A DNA stretch of 26,062 nucleotides, taken from Lachnoclostridium sp. UBA2905. GTDB lineage: Bacteria > Bacillota > Clostridia > Lachnospirales > Lachnospiraceae. Positions 7,070-16,459 of the stretch are shown one piece after another (within the stretch, counting starts at the first letter, position 1; the number at the start of each line of letters is the position of its first letter). The translations under genes were made by a program, and so were the position numbers. The notes beneath the pieces are model-generated. The model searched no databases, had not been told where the DNA came from, and saw only the letters and a list, made by a program, of their open reading frames with translations. The DNA lies in assembly GCA_002349525.1 (NCBI GenBank), contig DEDL01000009.1:185-26246 (forward strand). The letters are read 5' to 3'.

Positions 7070-8653
7070 TTAGTTTTCGTCCTCATTCTTTGATAATGCT
7101 GTACTTCTCTTAACAACAACCTCTTCATCGAATACCTCAAAGAGCTTATCAACATCTGTTCCAGGCTTTGAAGTAAATAAACTTACAACAGGAACAATGA
7201 TAAGACCTGCTATCATTGCAAATGCACCACTGTTAATTGGTGAAGCAAGGTTTCCTGCAAATATTCCAAGAGGAAGTATCTTAAGTGTGTTTAACATATT
7301 AAGAGTCATAAATACTGTTCCAAATATAAAGCTTGTATAGCAGGCTGCCTTTGTTGTTTTCTTCCAATATAATGAATAAAGGAATGGTGCTAAGAATGCG
7401 CCTGCAAGTGCTCCCCATGAAATTCCCATCAACTGTGCTATAAAGGTTACACTGCTCTTATACTGTACAATTGCAATGATTGCTGATATTGCAATAAATA
7501 CAACTATAAGAACTCTCATGTAAAGCATCTGCTTCTTCTCTGACATGTTTTTATGTACTGTTCCCTTGATAAAGTCAAGAGTAAGGGTTGAACTTGAAGT
7601 AAGTACAAGTGATGAAAGTGTTGACATACTTGCTGATAATACAAGGATAACAACAACTGCAATAAGTATCTCCGGGAGACCTTCTATCATCTTAGGAATA
7701 ATTGAATCATATATAATTCCACCATCTGGATTAGTCTCAACTGTTCCACTTACAAGACGTCCAAATCCTCCAAGGAAATAGCATCCACCTGCAACAATAA
7801 GAGCAAAGAAGGTTGATACGATTGCTCCGGTTTTAATAGCCTTCTCACTTTTAATAGCATAGAACTTCTGAACCATCTGTGGAAGTCCCCATGTACCTAA
7901 TGATGTAAGAATTACAACACATAAAAGTGAGAATGGATCAGGTCCGAAAAATGATGCGAATACACCAGGAACATCTCCATTAGGAATACTTGGATCTGAT
8001 ATATTAGCAAGCTCTACCAAAGATGGAACAAATCCGCCATGGCTGTTAAGTACTGCTGCAATTACAGCAACAATTCCTCCAAGCATTATGATTCCCTGTA
8101 TAAAATCATTGATTGCTGTAGCCATATATCCACCAACAATTACGTAAATTCCTGTAAGCACTGCCATTACTAAAACACACACGGTATAATCAATTGAAAA
8201 TGCCATGTTGAAAAGTCTTGAAAGACCATTGTAAAGTGATGCAGTATAAGGAATAAGGAATATAAATATAATGGCTGAAGCAAATATCTTAAGTCCATTG
8301 CTTCCAAATCTCTTAGAAAAATAATCAGGCATTGTTGATGATTCCAGTCTGTGTGTAAGCACTCTGGTTCTTCTACCAAGCACAAACCATGCAATAAGTG
8401 AACCTATAACTGTATTACCAATACCTATCCATGTTGATGCAAGACCGAATTTCCATCCAAACTGTCCTGCGTATCCAACAAAGATTACCGCTGAGAAATA
8501 TGATGTACCATAGGCAAAAGCTGTCAGCCATGGTCCTACAGATCTTCCTCCAAGAACGAATCCATTAACATCAGTTGCAGTTTTTCTGGAATAAATTCCA
8601 ACGCCAATCATAATTGCAAAGAATACAATAAGCATTCCCACTTTGAGTATCAT
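7070..8653 (-). CDS. Sodium:solute symporter (SSS/SLC5 family)
   Basis: Polytopic membrane protein of 527 residues belonging to the sodium:solute symporter family, expected to import a small solute with Na+. It has about 13 hydrophobic segments. Family signatures are the FVLGGRSVGPW stretch near residues 32-42, followed by AFAYGTSYFSAV, which forms part of the sodium and substrate sites in relatives, and the glycine-rich IVGGYMATAINDFIQG. The C-terminus is charged and cytoplasmic. The sequence does not identify the substrate; PutP-like proline transport is only one option. GAGGG stands seven bases before ATG 8653. tetR follows two bases after its stop, which is unusual for a transport gene of unrelated function. 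Confidence 0.88.
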   Translation of the reverse strand: MILKVGMLIVFFAIMIGVGIYSRKTATDVNGFVLGGRSVGPWLTAFAYGTSYFSAVIFVGYAGQFGWKFGLASTWIGIGNTVIGSLIAWFVLGRRTRVLTHRLESSTMPDYFSKRFGSNGLKIFASAIIFIFLIPYTASLYNGLSRLFNMAFSIDYTVCVLVMAVLTGIYVIVGGYMATAINDFIQGIIMLGGIVAVIAAVLNSHGGFVPSLVELANISDPSIPNGDVPGVFASFFGPDPFSLLCVVILTSLGTWGLPQMVQKFYAIKSEKAIKTGAIVSTFFALIVAGGCYFLGGFGRLVSGTVETNPDGGIIYDSIIPKMIEGLPEILIAVVVILVLSASMSTLSSLVLTSSSTLTLDFIKGTVHKNMSEKKQMLYMRVLIVVFIAISAIIAIVQYKSSVTFIAQLMGISWGALAGAFLAPFLYSLYWKKTTKAACYTSFIFGTVFMTLNMLNTLKILPLGIFAGNLASPINSGAFAMIAGLIIVPVVSLFTSKPGTDVDKLFEVFDEEVVVKRSTALSKNEDEN

Positions 8654-8731
8654 ACGTTTTCCCTCATTTTATAATTTTGTGTTTTCCTGTAACAAGTTAC
8701 CCTGTTACTTTTGTTGTTATGTAATTATTAG
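8654..8731. repeat. Gap with clustered GTAAC/GTTAC motifs
   Basis: Between the CotH stop and the symporter there are five GTAAC or GTTAC pentamers (the first overlapping the CotH stop codon), including GTAACAAGTTAC at 8689-8700, an inverted repeat with a 2-base centre. It lacks a T run, so it is not a terminator. It could be a protein-binding site or another degenerate stop-proximal repeat. Confidence 0.4.
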
Positions 8732-11515
8732 TTACTTAATTTTGACGGCTTTACCCTGTCCCTTTCCTTTAAAAAGTTTTTTATAAATCTTTTTAGAAGA
8801 TGACGGAACCTTAATAACCGCTTTTTTATTAATTGACTTGAATGCACCGGCATTAACCTTTTTAATCATCTTTGATTTGATGATTATATTCTTCAACTGT
8901 TTACAGCCGGCAAATGCTTTCTTTCCTATTGTAGTGATATTGCTGCCAAGGCTTATCTTTTTAAGTGACTTGTATCCCTTAAATGCTCCGTTTCCAACAG
9001 CAGTCACCTTATACTTAATACCATTATATAATACATAGTCCCGTATTACTGCATTTTTAAGTTTTTTATTAGTCACACCACTTACACAAACTTCGCCAGC
9101 TGTTATTACAGTATATTTTATATTAGCCTTAACAAATACTGTTCCTACAGTTACATTCTTAACATCTGATACTGTAGTTCCTGTATTCTGGCTTACATTA
9201 TTAACTGTGTTATCTGTTCCTGAAGGTGTCCGAGTTACTGTAGCCTCTCCCTGATTGTCAGGTACATTGGTTGCCTGTGGTGTTGGTACAGGCTCAGCAG
9301 ACGGTTTTTCAGTTTCCGAAGGTTCCTTTGTTGGTGCAGGTGTTGGAGTTTTCCAACCCCAGTCCCATCCACCCCATGGGTTATTAGGGTTTTTAGTTGG
9401 TTCAGGTGTTGTTGATGGACTTGGTTCTATTGTTGGAATAGCACCACTTTCATCCTTGTAAACTGCTGTAATCTTAGCTTGGGCAGCACTAAACTTAACT
9501 GTAATATCCTGCTTTGAGTTTTCTGTTACCGTAGCTCCTGTAACATCCCACTTTTCAAATGTATAGCCTTCAACATCAGGTGCCACAATATTAACAGGAT
9601 ACTGTTTATAATAAACACCCAAGAACCAGTAAGGACTTACCTCAGGATTAACTGTATTAACTGTAAGCTTTTTAGCAGCATTGGAATTGATGCTTACATT
9701 AACTCTGTCTGTTGACTTAAGTTCACTGCTGCTATTATTCTCAATCATCTTAAGTGAGTAGCTTTCTCTCTTACTTAAGAAGTTCTTCATATCATTAGTT
9801 CTTGAACTTACACTGCCTGAATTCCATCTTACCTTATTGGAACTCATAAGCTTAGTATAAATCTTGCTGTATCGGTCAAGGGCTTCACTGCCTCTCCTTG
9901 AATTAAAGTTATAATTACGGATATCAAGAAGTGCACTAAAGAACTTCTGTCTGAAACCTTTGTTCTTGAATACTGCTCTGAACACCGGACTTCCATTAGC
10001 TTCAGTTCTTCCATAATCAGTATCATAATCCGGATCAGGTTCACCTAATGCATGATACTTAATTGAGTCATATTCTGCTCCAGCCTGTGTGGAATTGTAT
10101 ATTCCCATAGACCACTCTGTATCATACAGCATGTAACGCCACTTACCATCAGCATATGGATTAACTGAGCCATCTGCATTAATCTCCTTCGCAGGGTCAG
10201 CAACCTTCCAGAACATAATATTGTTATTAGGAGTTTCAGCATTACATCCGCTCCACCAGTCATTGTTATTGATATATACTTCAGTTGCATAATAATCAAT
10301 AAAGCTTTCTTCATCAACCATTGAAAGGAACTTATTATAATTCTCTTCCTTAGTCATATCAAGATCACCAAGGGCAAGTAATTCCTTCAAGGCTGCTCCA
10401 TCCGGATCAAGAGCTTCTCCTTCGTCTATCTCCAGTTCCTTATATACAATAACATTATCCTTGTTAACGCCATATTTTTCTTCTATATTCTTGTCACTGT
10501 ACTTCTCAGCAAGATTATAAAGACCCCAGTATTCACCATTAAGATAGAGCATACAAGGTCTCTGTCCCTGAGTACCAAAATGCTTATCTGTTACCATACT
10601 CTGAATAAATGCATCCTGGAACTTGGTGTAATCAACATCATTACCACCGTTACGAAGCATAACATTAGAATACTTAGTAAGTGGTTCCTTAACACTTGTT
10701 GATGTCTTATCATCATAAAGCTTAAATGCATCAGGAATGAGCTCATATCCCTTAAGATTCTTATCACCATAGTCATAATCTTTTCTGAAATATATGTTAA
10801 AGCTCTTTTGCTGGTTACGTCTTGAATAACCACCATGGATACGGATTCCAACTCCCTTTGAAAACAGGGCTGTATCTTCCCCATCAAAGAACTCTGCATA
10901 GGCAGCTCTTTCCCATTTTTTTCCTGACTGCATAAAGTTTACAGTTGACTTAAAATCTCCGTTAGGATCCGATTGAAACTTGTTACCTAAGACATATATT
11001 CCACTATCTCCATCAAGAAGATTATCAGGATCTGTAACAATAGACATCACTGCACAGTCAGGATATGCATTCTTATAGTTATTGCCAACGAAAAATGACC
11101 TTGTAGAAATCTTTGAATATGTACCATCAGCCTTAACTCCCACTGCTCTTACAATAAATGCTCTGTCAAGATCCCTGGTAGAAGGATTATAAGCACCATA
11201 CTCTGCAAAATTAGATGCATTGGCCAAAGTAGCAAGTACCGGAGTTTTCCCCTTAAGATTAGAAACTCTTATGGCTGATGAATATACTTTAGTTGAAGAA
11301 TCACCCTCGCTTGGCTCGCTTCCATCAAGAGTATAAAGTATCTTCTCATATCCATCTCCGGATATTGTCAGGTCAAATGCACTTGCATAATATCCGGATT
11401 CATTAGAAAAAGTAAGCTCCTCATCGGAAAATGCATATGCACTCTTTCCTGATACCACCATTAATACCATGGCAATTAAAACTGTTACAAGGCCTGCAAA
11501 TCTTTTCTTCTCCAT
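8732..11515 (-). CDS. Secreted CotH-kinase-family protein with leucine-rich repeats
   Basis: Exported multidomain protein of 927 residues. A signal peptide ends near AYA (26-28). A chitobiase/hexosaminidase C-terminal-like domain follows (about 30-150, with ILYTLDGSEPS). The CotH kinase-like domain (about 155-600) shows RIHGGYSRRNQQKSF, MLRNGGNDVDYTKFQDAF and, near 460, WRYMLYDTEWSMG, whose Asp matches the metal-binding position of CotH. Then come an InlB/bacterial-repeat-like domain (about 605-690), a Pro/Thr/Glu-rich linker (about 695-760), and BspA-type leucine-rich repeats to the end (AVGNGAF, TIGKKAFAGC). CotH of Bacillus phosphorylates spore-coat proteins; here the LRR tail suggests a surface or adhesive role instead. 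Targets are unknown. The ATG follows GGGGG by six bases. Confidence 0.85.
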   Translation of the reverse strand: MEKKRFAGLVTVLIAMVLMVVSGKSAYAFSDEELTFSNESGYYASAFDLTISGDGYEKILYTLDGSEPSEGDSSTKVYSSAIRVSNLKGKTPVLATLANASNFAEYGAYNPSTRDLDRAFIVRAVGVKADGTYSKISTRSFFVGNNYKNAYPDCAVMSIVTDPDNLLDGDSGIYVLGNKFQSDPNGDFKSTVNFMQSGKKWERAAYAEFFDGEDTALFSKGVGIRIHGGYSRRNQQKSFNIYFRKDYDYGDKNLKGYELIPDAFKLYDDKTSTSVKEPLTKYSNVMLRNGGNDVDYTKFQDAFIQSMVTDKHFGTQGQRPCMLYLNGEYWGLYNLAEKYSDKNIEEKYGVNKDNVIVYKELEIDEGEALDPDGAALKELLALGDLDMTKEENYNKFLSMVDEESFIDYYATEVYINNNDWWSGCNAETPNNNIMFWKVADPAKEINADGSVNPYADGKWRYMLYDTEWSMGIYNSTQAGAEYDSIKYHALGEPDPDYDTDYGRTEANGSPVFRAVFKNKGFRQKFFSALLDIRNYNFNSRRGSEALDRYSKIYTKLMSSNKVRWNSGSVSSRTNDMKNFLSKRESYSLKMIENNSSSELKSTDRVNVSINSNAAKKLTVNTVNPEVSPYWFLGVYYKQYPVNIVAPDVEGYTFEKWDVTGATVTENSKQDITVKFSAAQAKITAVYKDESGAIPTIEPSPSTTPEPTKNPNNPWGGWDWGWKTPTPAPTKEPSETEKPSAEPVPTPQATNVPDNQGEATVTRTPSGTDNTVNNVSQNTGTTVSDVKNVTVGTVFVKANIKYTVITAGEVCVSGVTNKKLKNAVIRDYVLYNGIKYKVTAVGNGAFKGYKSLKKISLGSNITTIGKKAFAGCKQLKNIIIKSKMIKKVNAGAFKSINKKAVIKVPSSSKKIYKKLFKGKGQGKAVKIK

Positions 11516-11568
11516 AGTAAACCCCCGTTCTCTATGAAATACATATTAATAATTGTCAGAAGCTGCAA

Positions 11569-12309
11569 TTACTCCTCGTCAGGCATCTCCGCATTGTGGA
11601 ATACTTCCTGCACATCATCGTCATCATCAAGAAGATCAATGATACGGTTCATCATCTTAAGATCATTCTCATCTGTAAGATTAACGTAGTTCTGTGGAAG
11701 CATTGTAACCTCTGCCTCAGCCATTGGAATATTCTCTGCTTCAAGAGCTTCACGTACAACACTGAAATCAGCTGGTGATGTAAGAATCTCATAGCTGTCT
11801 TCTTCCTCATTGAAATCCTCAGCACCTGCATCAAGTGCCATCATCATAAGGTCATCTGCGTCCATATCGCACTCTTCCTTATCAATGATGATCTGTCCCT
11901 TCTCATCAAACATATATGATACACAGCCTGTTGTACCAACGTTTCCGCCACCCTTTGTGAAAGCGTTTCTTACATTAGAAGCTGTACGGTTCTTGTTATC
12001 AGTAAGTGTTCTTACGATAATAGCTGTACCATTAGGGCCATATCCTTCGTACTGTATGTTCTCGTAGTTGGCAGCATTGCCATCTCCTGCAGCCTTTTTA
12101 ATACCCCTGTCAATAGTATCATTAGGCATATTGTTAGCCTTTGCCTTGGCAATAACATCACGAAGCTTACTGTTGTTAGCCGGATCAGCTCCACCCTCTT
12201 TAACTGCAACGGCAATTTCACGGCCTATAATTGTAAAAATCTTACCTTTCTTAGCATCATTTTTCTCTTTTTTATGCTTAATATTAGCAAATTTGGAATG
12301 TCCTGACAT
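11569..12309 (-). CDS. yebC: YebC/PmpR/TACO1-family protein
   Basis: Cytoplasmic YebC-family protein, 246 residues, the usual length. The hallmark start MSGHSKFANIKHKK is followed by the GREIAVAVKEGGADP segment, the TASNVRNAFTKGGGNVG core and an acidic tail. The family was long annotated as DNA-binding regulators. Mitochondrial TACO1 and recent bacterial work point to a translation factor that relieves stalling at proline-rich stretches. GGAGG (12319-12323) lies nine bases before the ATG. It sits between argR and the CotH gene, where recN is often found in related genomes. The neighbouring CotH protein has a proline-rich linker, but a functional link is only a suggestion. Confidence 0.95.
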   Translation of the reverse strand: MSGHSKFANIKHKKEKNDAKKGKIFTIIGREIAVAVKEGGADPANNSKLRDVIAKAKANNMPNDTIDRGIKKAAGDGNAANYENIQYEGYGPNGTAIIVRTLTDNKNRTASNVRNAFTKGGGNVGTTGCVSYMFDEKGQIIIDKEECDMDADDLMMMALDAGAEDFNEEEDSYEILTSPADFSVVREALEAENIPMAEAEVTMLPQNYVNLTDENDLKMMNRIIDLLDDDDDVQEVFHNAEMPDEE

Positions 12310-12367
12310 TTCTCTTATCCTCCATTATATCTTTGTAATAAAACTAACTTTAATTGTATCACGTTAA

Positions 12368-12826
12368 CTAAATCTTTGCAAGCAGAGTACTAAGCTCTTT
12401 AACAACATTGTCAACATATGTAACTGATTTAACAACACACATTATTGTGTCATCTCCTGCTATGCAGCCAAGAACATGTTCAATATTCATGGAATCTATG
12501 GCAGCTGCAGCTGCCATTGCCATACCCGCCGCTGTTTTTACAACAATAATGTTTTCTGCTGCCTCAACAGATAATACGGTACCTTTTATAGCAGTAAGAT
12601 AACCGCTGTCCGGTTCTGTTTTTCCTGACATTGCCGGTATGGCATATTTTGCCCTGCCGTTCTTTCCTGGAACCTTTTTTATATTCAGATCCTTTATGTC
12701 TCTTGATATAGTTGCCTGGGTTGTAACATAGCCCCTTTCCAAAAGAAGTCTGCTAAGTTCTTCCTGTGTCTCGATTTCAAACTCATTAATAAGCTCAACA
12801 ATCATTTTCTGTCTTGATTCTTTCAA
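12368..12826 (-). CDS. argR: Arginine repressor ArgR/AhrC
   Basis: Arginine-dependent regulator of arginine synthesis and breakdown, 152 residues, normal length. The winged-helix DNA-binding domain spans residues 1-60 (TQEELSRLLLERGY, then TQATISRDIKDL as recognition helix). The hexamerisation and arginine-binding domain ends with GCIAGDDT (120-127), whose paired Asp residues contact arginine. The start is TTG 12826; it overlaps the nadK stop by four bases (TTGA) and gives the standard MKESRQ N-terminus, so translational coupling is likely. ArgR next to recN and nadK is a common clostridial arrangement; its location here does not mean it regulates its neighbours. Confidence 0.95.
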   Translation of the reverse strand: MKESRQKMIVELINEFEIETQEELSRLLLERGYVTTQATISRDIKDLNIKKVPGKNGRAKYAIPAMSGKTEPDSGYLTAIKGTVLSVEAAENIIVVKTAAGMAMAAAAAIDSMNIEHVLGCIAGDDTIMCVVKSVTYVDNVVKELSTLLAKI

Positions 12827-13695
12827 TCTGTCTTGCCCCCTATACTGAGTTTGCTCCTCATTTTATGATAAAAATTCGTTTTCTCCATGTGAATGATCTT
12901 TGTTACAAGGGAGGCCTTTTTCATCCTGAGAATGCTTCCACTTTCGATCACCTCAAAGACCCTGCCATCAACACTTATCACGGCTGAATCAAGATGGGAA
13001 TTCTTACCCTCAAGAAGTCTTATCTCAACTTCATCATTGCCATCTATAACAAAGCTCCTGTCATTCAGTGAGTGTGGACAAATAGGTGTAACAACAAGTG
13101 CATTTATCTCTGGAGATATAACAGGTCCTCCGGCAGAAAGATTGTATCCCGTGGAACCTGTAGGTGTTGATACGATTACACCGTCGGCAAAAAATGAGTC
13201 AAGCATCTCTCCATTTATACACACTTCAAATCTAATAAGCTTACCAAGTTCCCTTTTTGCAACCACAAAATCATTCAGGGCATAATCAGTTTTTTTCCTG
13301 CCATCTTCCACAACAAAGCCCTCAAGCATCATTCGTGTTTCAACCTTAAAGTCATCTGATATGAGCTTATCAATGCTATTCCACATTCCATCTGTTTCAG
13401 ACTCTGTCAGAAATCCCACACCACCAATGTTTATTCCGTGAAGGGGAATTCCAAGCTTTGATGTGTCTCTTGCAGCCTGAATCATTGTGCCATCTCCACC
13501 AAGAACAATTATACACTGCGTTCCCCGGGGTATCTCATTCAGGTCAGAATAGAACTTACAGCCATCTATTTCCTGACATCTGTTAGGGATTATTTTACAA
13601 AAACAGTTTCTCTCAGACAGGTATCTGCATATACTGTCTGCAACATCTGCTGCATTATGTTTTTCCATATTTGCAACAAGGCAAAATTTATTCAT
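12823..13695 (-). CDS. nadK: NAD kinase
   Basis: ATP- or polyphosphate-dependent NAD kinase that makes NADP in the cytoplasm; 290 residues, typical length. The signature GGDGT is at 66-70, NIGGVGFLTE at 89-98 and TPTGSTGYNLSAGG at 176-189, the latter forming the NAD and nucleotide site. TPICPHSL follows with the conserved C-terminal pattern. The start is ATG 13695, six bases after GGAGG. It lies between tlyA and argR, overlapping argR by four bases, within the packed housekeeping operon. Confidence 0.96.
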   Translation of the reverse strand: MNKFCLVANMEKHNAADVADSICRYLSERNCFCKIIPNRCQEIDGCKFYSDLNEIPRGTQCIIVLGGDGTMIQAARDTSKLGIPLHGINIGGVGFLTESETDGMWNSIDKLISDDFKVETRMMLEGFVVEDGRKKTDYALNDFVVAKRELGKLIRFEVCINGEMLDSFFADGVIVSTPTGSTGYNLSAGGPVISPEINALVVTPICPHSLNDRSFVIDGNDEVEIRLLEGKNSHLDSAVISVDGRVFEVIESGSILRMKKASLVTKIIHMEKTNFYHKMRSKLSIGGKTD

Positions 13696-13724
13696 ATAAA
13701 TCCTCCAAATACACTGAAGCTTAT

Positions 13725-14540
13725 TTATAAGGATGAATTAGCCTGGAGTGCCTTTTCCCTGCCCCATTCTTTCCATTCCTTAATGGTTTCGTCATCCATT
13801 GTAAAGCCTTCAGTTTTTTTCATATAAAGGAGATATTCAATATTTCCTTCCGGTCCCCTTATAGGTGAATATTCTAATCCCACAATGTCAAAAGCAAGAG
13901 CTCTTACAAAATCTAACATATTCTCAATTACCTCAATATGAACCAGAGGATCTCTTACGACACCTTTTTTACCAACCTTTTCTCTGCCCGCCTCAAACTG
14001 TGGCTTTATAAGACAGACAATTCCTGCTCCATCTTTCATAAGATTGATAACCGGTCCAAGCACCTTTGTAAGGGATATAAATGCCACATCAATACTTACA
14101 AAATCAACCAGTTCACCTATATCCTCCGGTGTCACGTATCTGATATTGGTCTTTTCCATACTGACAACTCTTTCGTCACTTCTAAGCTTCCAGGCTAACT
14201 GGTTAGTTCCAACATCTATTGCAAATACCTTTTTTGCACCATTTTGAAGCATACAGTCAGTAAAACCACCTGTTGAAGAACCGACATCCATACAGACTGC
14301 ACCATCTAAAGGTGGATTCCATACCTCCACAGCCTTTTCAAGCTTAAGTCCTCCACGACTTACATATCTTAACTGCTGACCCTTAATCTCTATCTGAACA
14401 TTAGGATCAAATGATGTTCCGGCCTTATCTTCTCTTTCACCCTTAACAAAAACATTGCCGGACATTATAAGTGCCTTGGCTTTTTCCCTGGAATCAGCCA
14501 GACCCCTGTTAACCAGTATTACATCAAGTCTTTCCTTCAC
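13725..14540 (-). CDS. tlyA: TlyA-family rRNA 2'-O-methyltransferase
   Basis: TlyA-type methyltransferase (hemolysin A family) that, in characterised relatives, methylates the ribose of cytidines in 16S and 23S rRNA. The 271-residue protein begins with an S4 RNA-binding domain (residues 1-60, RLDVILVNRGLADSREKAKALIMSGNVFV without a break), then an FtsJ-like fold. The SAM motif DVGSSTGGF is at 85-93, and the acidic and Lys positions appear in VDFVSIDVAFISL and CLIKPQFE. The start is GTG 14540, nine bases after AGGAG inside dxs, with a four-base overlap of the dxs stop. A link to virulence is implied only by the old family name. Confidence 0.93.
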   Translation of the reverse strand: MKERLDVILVNRGLADSREKAKALIMSGNVFVKGEREDKAGTSFDPNVQIEIKGQQLRYVSRGGLKLEKAVEVWNPPLDGAVCMDVGSSTGGFTDCMLQNGAKKVFAIDVGTNQLAWKLRSDERVVSMEKTNIRYVTPEDIGELVDFVSIDVAFISLTKVLGPVINLMKDGAGIVCLIKPQFEAGREKVGKKGVVRDPLVHIEVIENMLDFVRALAFDIVGLEYSPIRGPEGNIEYLLYMKKTEGFTMDDETIKEWKEWGREKALQANSSL

Positions 14541-16429
14541 TGTATCATACTCCTAACTCTGTTTACGATTTCATTTTCTGACAAACCATATTTTTCTCTA
14601 AGGAAATTCTGGTTGCCGTGTTCTATATATGCATCCGGCAGATTAATGCCAAGACATCTTATATTTTCATCCATATAATTGACATGGGCAGCTATTTTTT
14701 CTGCCACTCCGCCATTTTCCGTATTTTCTTCAAGTATAACCAAAAGCTTATTTGCCGCCTTATTATCAGCTATTATTCTGTCAATACAATCCATATCAAG
14801 AGGCTTTGCAAACCTAAGATTAACAAGAGTGGTTTTAATTCCTTCCCTACTAAGCTCATCTGCAGCCTTTTTAGCTACATTTACCATACTTCCAAGTGCA
14901 AGAAATACAGCCTCTGCCATAGCATCCTCATGGATAATCTCGCATTTCCCCATATTAATATTGCAGGAATTAACATTGTCCATATCAACAACACTGCCTC
15001 TTGGGTAACGTATTGCAACTGGTGAGTCACACTCATTAACGGCATAATCTAACATTGCCTCAAGCTCATTGCCATCCTTCGGCGCCATAACCGTAAGTCC
15101 CGGAATACTTGTAAGAAATGATATGTCATATATTCCCTGATGGGTTTCTCCATCATTGCCTACAATACCTGCTCTGTCCACTGCAAATACAACATGATGT
15201 CCGCACTTACACACATCATGAATTATCTGGTCGTAGGATCTTTGCAAAAATGTTGAATATATAGCAACCACCGGAACCATTCCTCCGGCTGCAAGTCCTG
15301 CTGCAAATGTTACCGCATGCTCCTCTGCTATTCCGACATCAAAAAATCTGTCTTTAAACTGCTTTGAAAAATCAATAAGTCCTGTCCCATGAGGCATGGC
15401 TGCACAAACTGCGACCAGCCTATCATTTTCCTTGGCCATACTGCACATTTTGTTTCCAAATACATCTGTATATGAACGGACTGACTCATCCTTTGACTTC
15501 TTAAGCTCTCCCGTTTTTATATTGAATGGGTCAATTCCATGAAATTTTGATGGATACTTTTCTGCAAATTTGTATCCCTTTCCTTTTACAGTTCTAACAT
15601 GAACTATAACCGGTTTATTGAGATTAAGGGCATGTTTAAAGGTCGAAACAAGTTCATTTACATTGTGGCCGTCAACTGGTCCAATGTAAGTAAGTCCCAT
15701 ATCTTCAAAAAGCATACCCGGAATTACAAGATGCTTAAGCGAACTTTTTGATCTTCTTATTTTTTCAATGACCTGATCACCAATATAAGGCATCTTTTTT
15801 AAGGTTTCTTCAATGTTATCCTTAAGATTTTTGTATTGACTTGCAGTTCTTAACTTTGTAAGATACCTTGACATTCCACCAACATTATTGGCAATTGACA
15901 TGTTATTGTCATTGAGGACTATAACCATATTTGACTTAAGTGATGCAGCATTGTTAAGAGCCTCGTAAAACATTCCTCCGGTAAGAGAACCATCACCGAT
16001 TACGGCAAACACCTTATTGTCCATATTCTGTATACTATATGCATGGGCATAACCAAGTGCTGCTGAAACTGAGGTGGTTGCATGTCCGGTATCAAAGGCG
16101 TCTGTATCACTTTCCTTCATCTGTGGAAATCCGCTTAAACCATCATACTGCCTAAGGGTTCCAAGCTCTCTCCATCTCCCAGTAAGTATCTTATGAACAT
16201 AGGACTGGTGTCCCACATCCCATATTATCTTATCCTCAGGAAGGTTGGAACAAAGATGAAGCGCCATTGTAATCTCAACAATTCCCAGATTGGAAGCAAG
16301 GTGTCCACCTGTTTTGCTGACATTCTTCAAAAGACAGGCTCTTATCTCAGTGGCAAGCTTCTTATAATCTTTTGCATCAATATTTTTTATATCATTTGGT
16401 TTATTAATATTTTCAAGTATACTATACAT
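14537..16429 (-). CDS. dxs: 1-deoxy-D-xylulose-5-phosphate synthase
   Basis: Thiamine-diphosphate enzyme that joins pyruvate and glyceraldehyde 3-phosphate, the first step of the MEP route to isoprenoids and also a source of precursor for thiamine and pyridoxal. The protein is of normal length at about 630 residues. Visible are GHQSYVHK (73-80), GHATTSVSAALG (115-126), the ThDP motif GDGSLTGG (145-152) to NDNNMSI (173-179), and the transketolase-like EEHAVTFAAG with the catalytic Glu near 371. The frame also opens two codons earlier at ATG 16435, but AAGGA lies six bases from ATG 16429 and almost touches the earlier one. It is next to ispA, which uses the downstream products. Confidence 0.96.
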   Translation of the reverse strand: MYSILENINKPNDIKNIDAKDYKKLATEIRACLLKNVSKTGGHLASNLGIVEITMALHLCSNLPEDKIIWDVGHQSYVHKILTGRWRELGTLRQYDGLSGFPQMKESDTDAFDTGHATTSVSAALGYAHAYSIQNMDNKVFAVIGDGSLTGGMFYEALNNAASLKSNMVIVLNDNNMSIANNVGGMSRYLTKLRTASQYKNLKDNIEETLKKMPYIGDQVIEKIRRSKSSLKHLVIPGMLFEDMGLTYIGPVDGHNVNELVSTFKHALNLNKPVIVHVRTVKGKGYKFAEKYPSKFHGIDPFNIKTGELKKSKDESVRSYTDVFGNKMCSMAKENDRLVAVCAAMPHGTGLIDFSKQFKDRFFDVGIAEEHAVTFAAGLAAGGMVPVVAIYSTFLQRSYDQIIHDVCKCGHHVVFAVDRAGIVGNDGETHQGIYDISFLTSIPGLTVMAPKDGNELEAMLDYAVNECDSPVAIRYPRGSVVDMDNVNSCNINMGKCEIIHEDAMAEAVFLALGSMVNVAKKAADELSREGIKTTLVNLRFAKPLDMDCIDRIIADNKAANKLLVILEENTENGGVAEKIAAHVNYMDENIRCLGINLPDAYIEHGNQNFLREKYGLSENEIVNRVRSMIQ

Positions 16430-16459
16430 ATACATTCCTTCTCTTCTAATTACTCCGAA

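Noticed and set aside
8668..8695. TTGTTA-16-TATAAA upstream of the symporter
   Set aside because: The predicted start would fall on or after the GAGGG ribosome binding site, leaving almost no leader; not listed as a promoter.
12324..12347. TATAAT on the minus strand upstream of yebC
   Set aside because: It abuts the GGAGG ribosome binding site, so a transcript starting from it would lack that site; the -35 (TTAAAG at 18 bases) is also weak.
13725..14540. TlyA as a hemolysin or virulence factor
   Set aside because: The S4 domain and SAM motif show an rRNA methyltransferase; the hemolysin name is historical.
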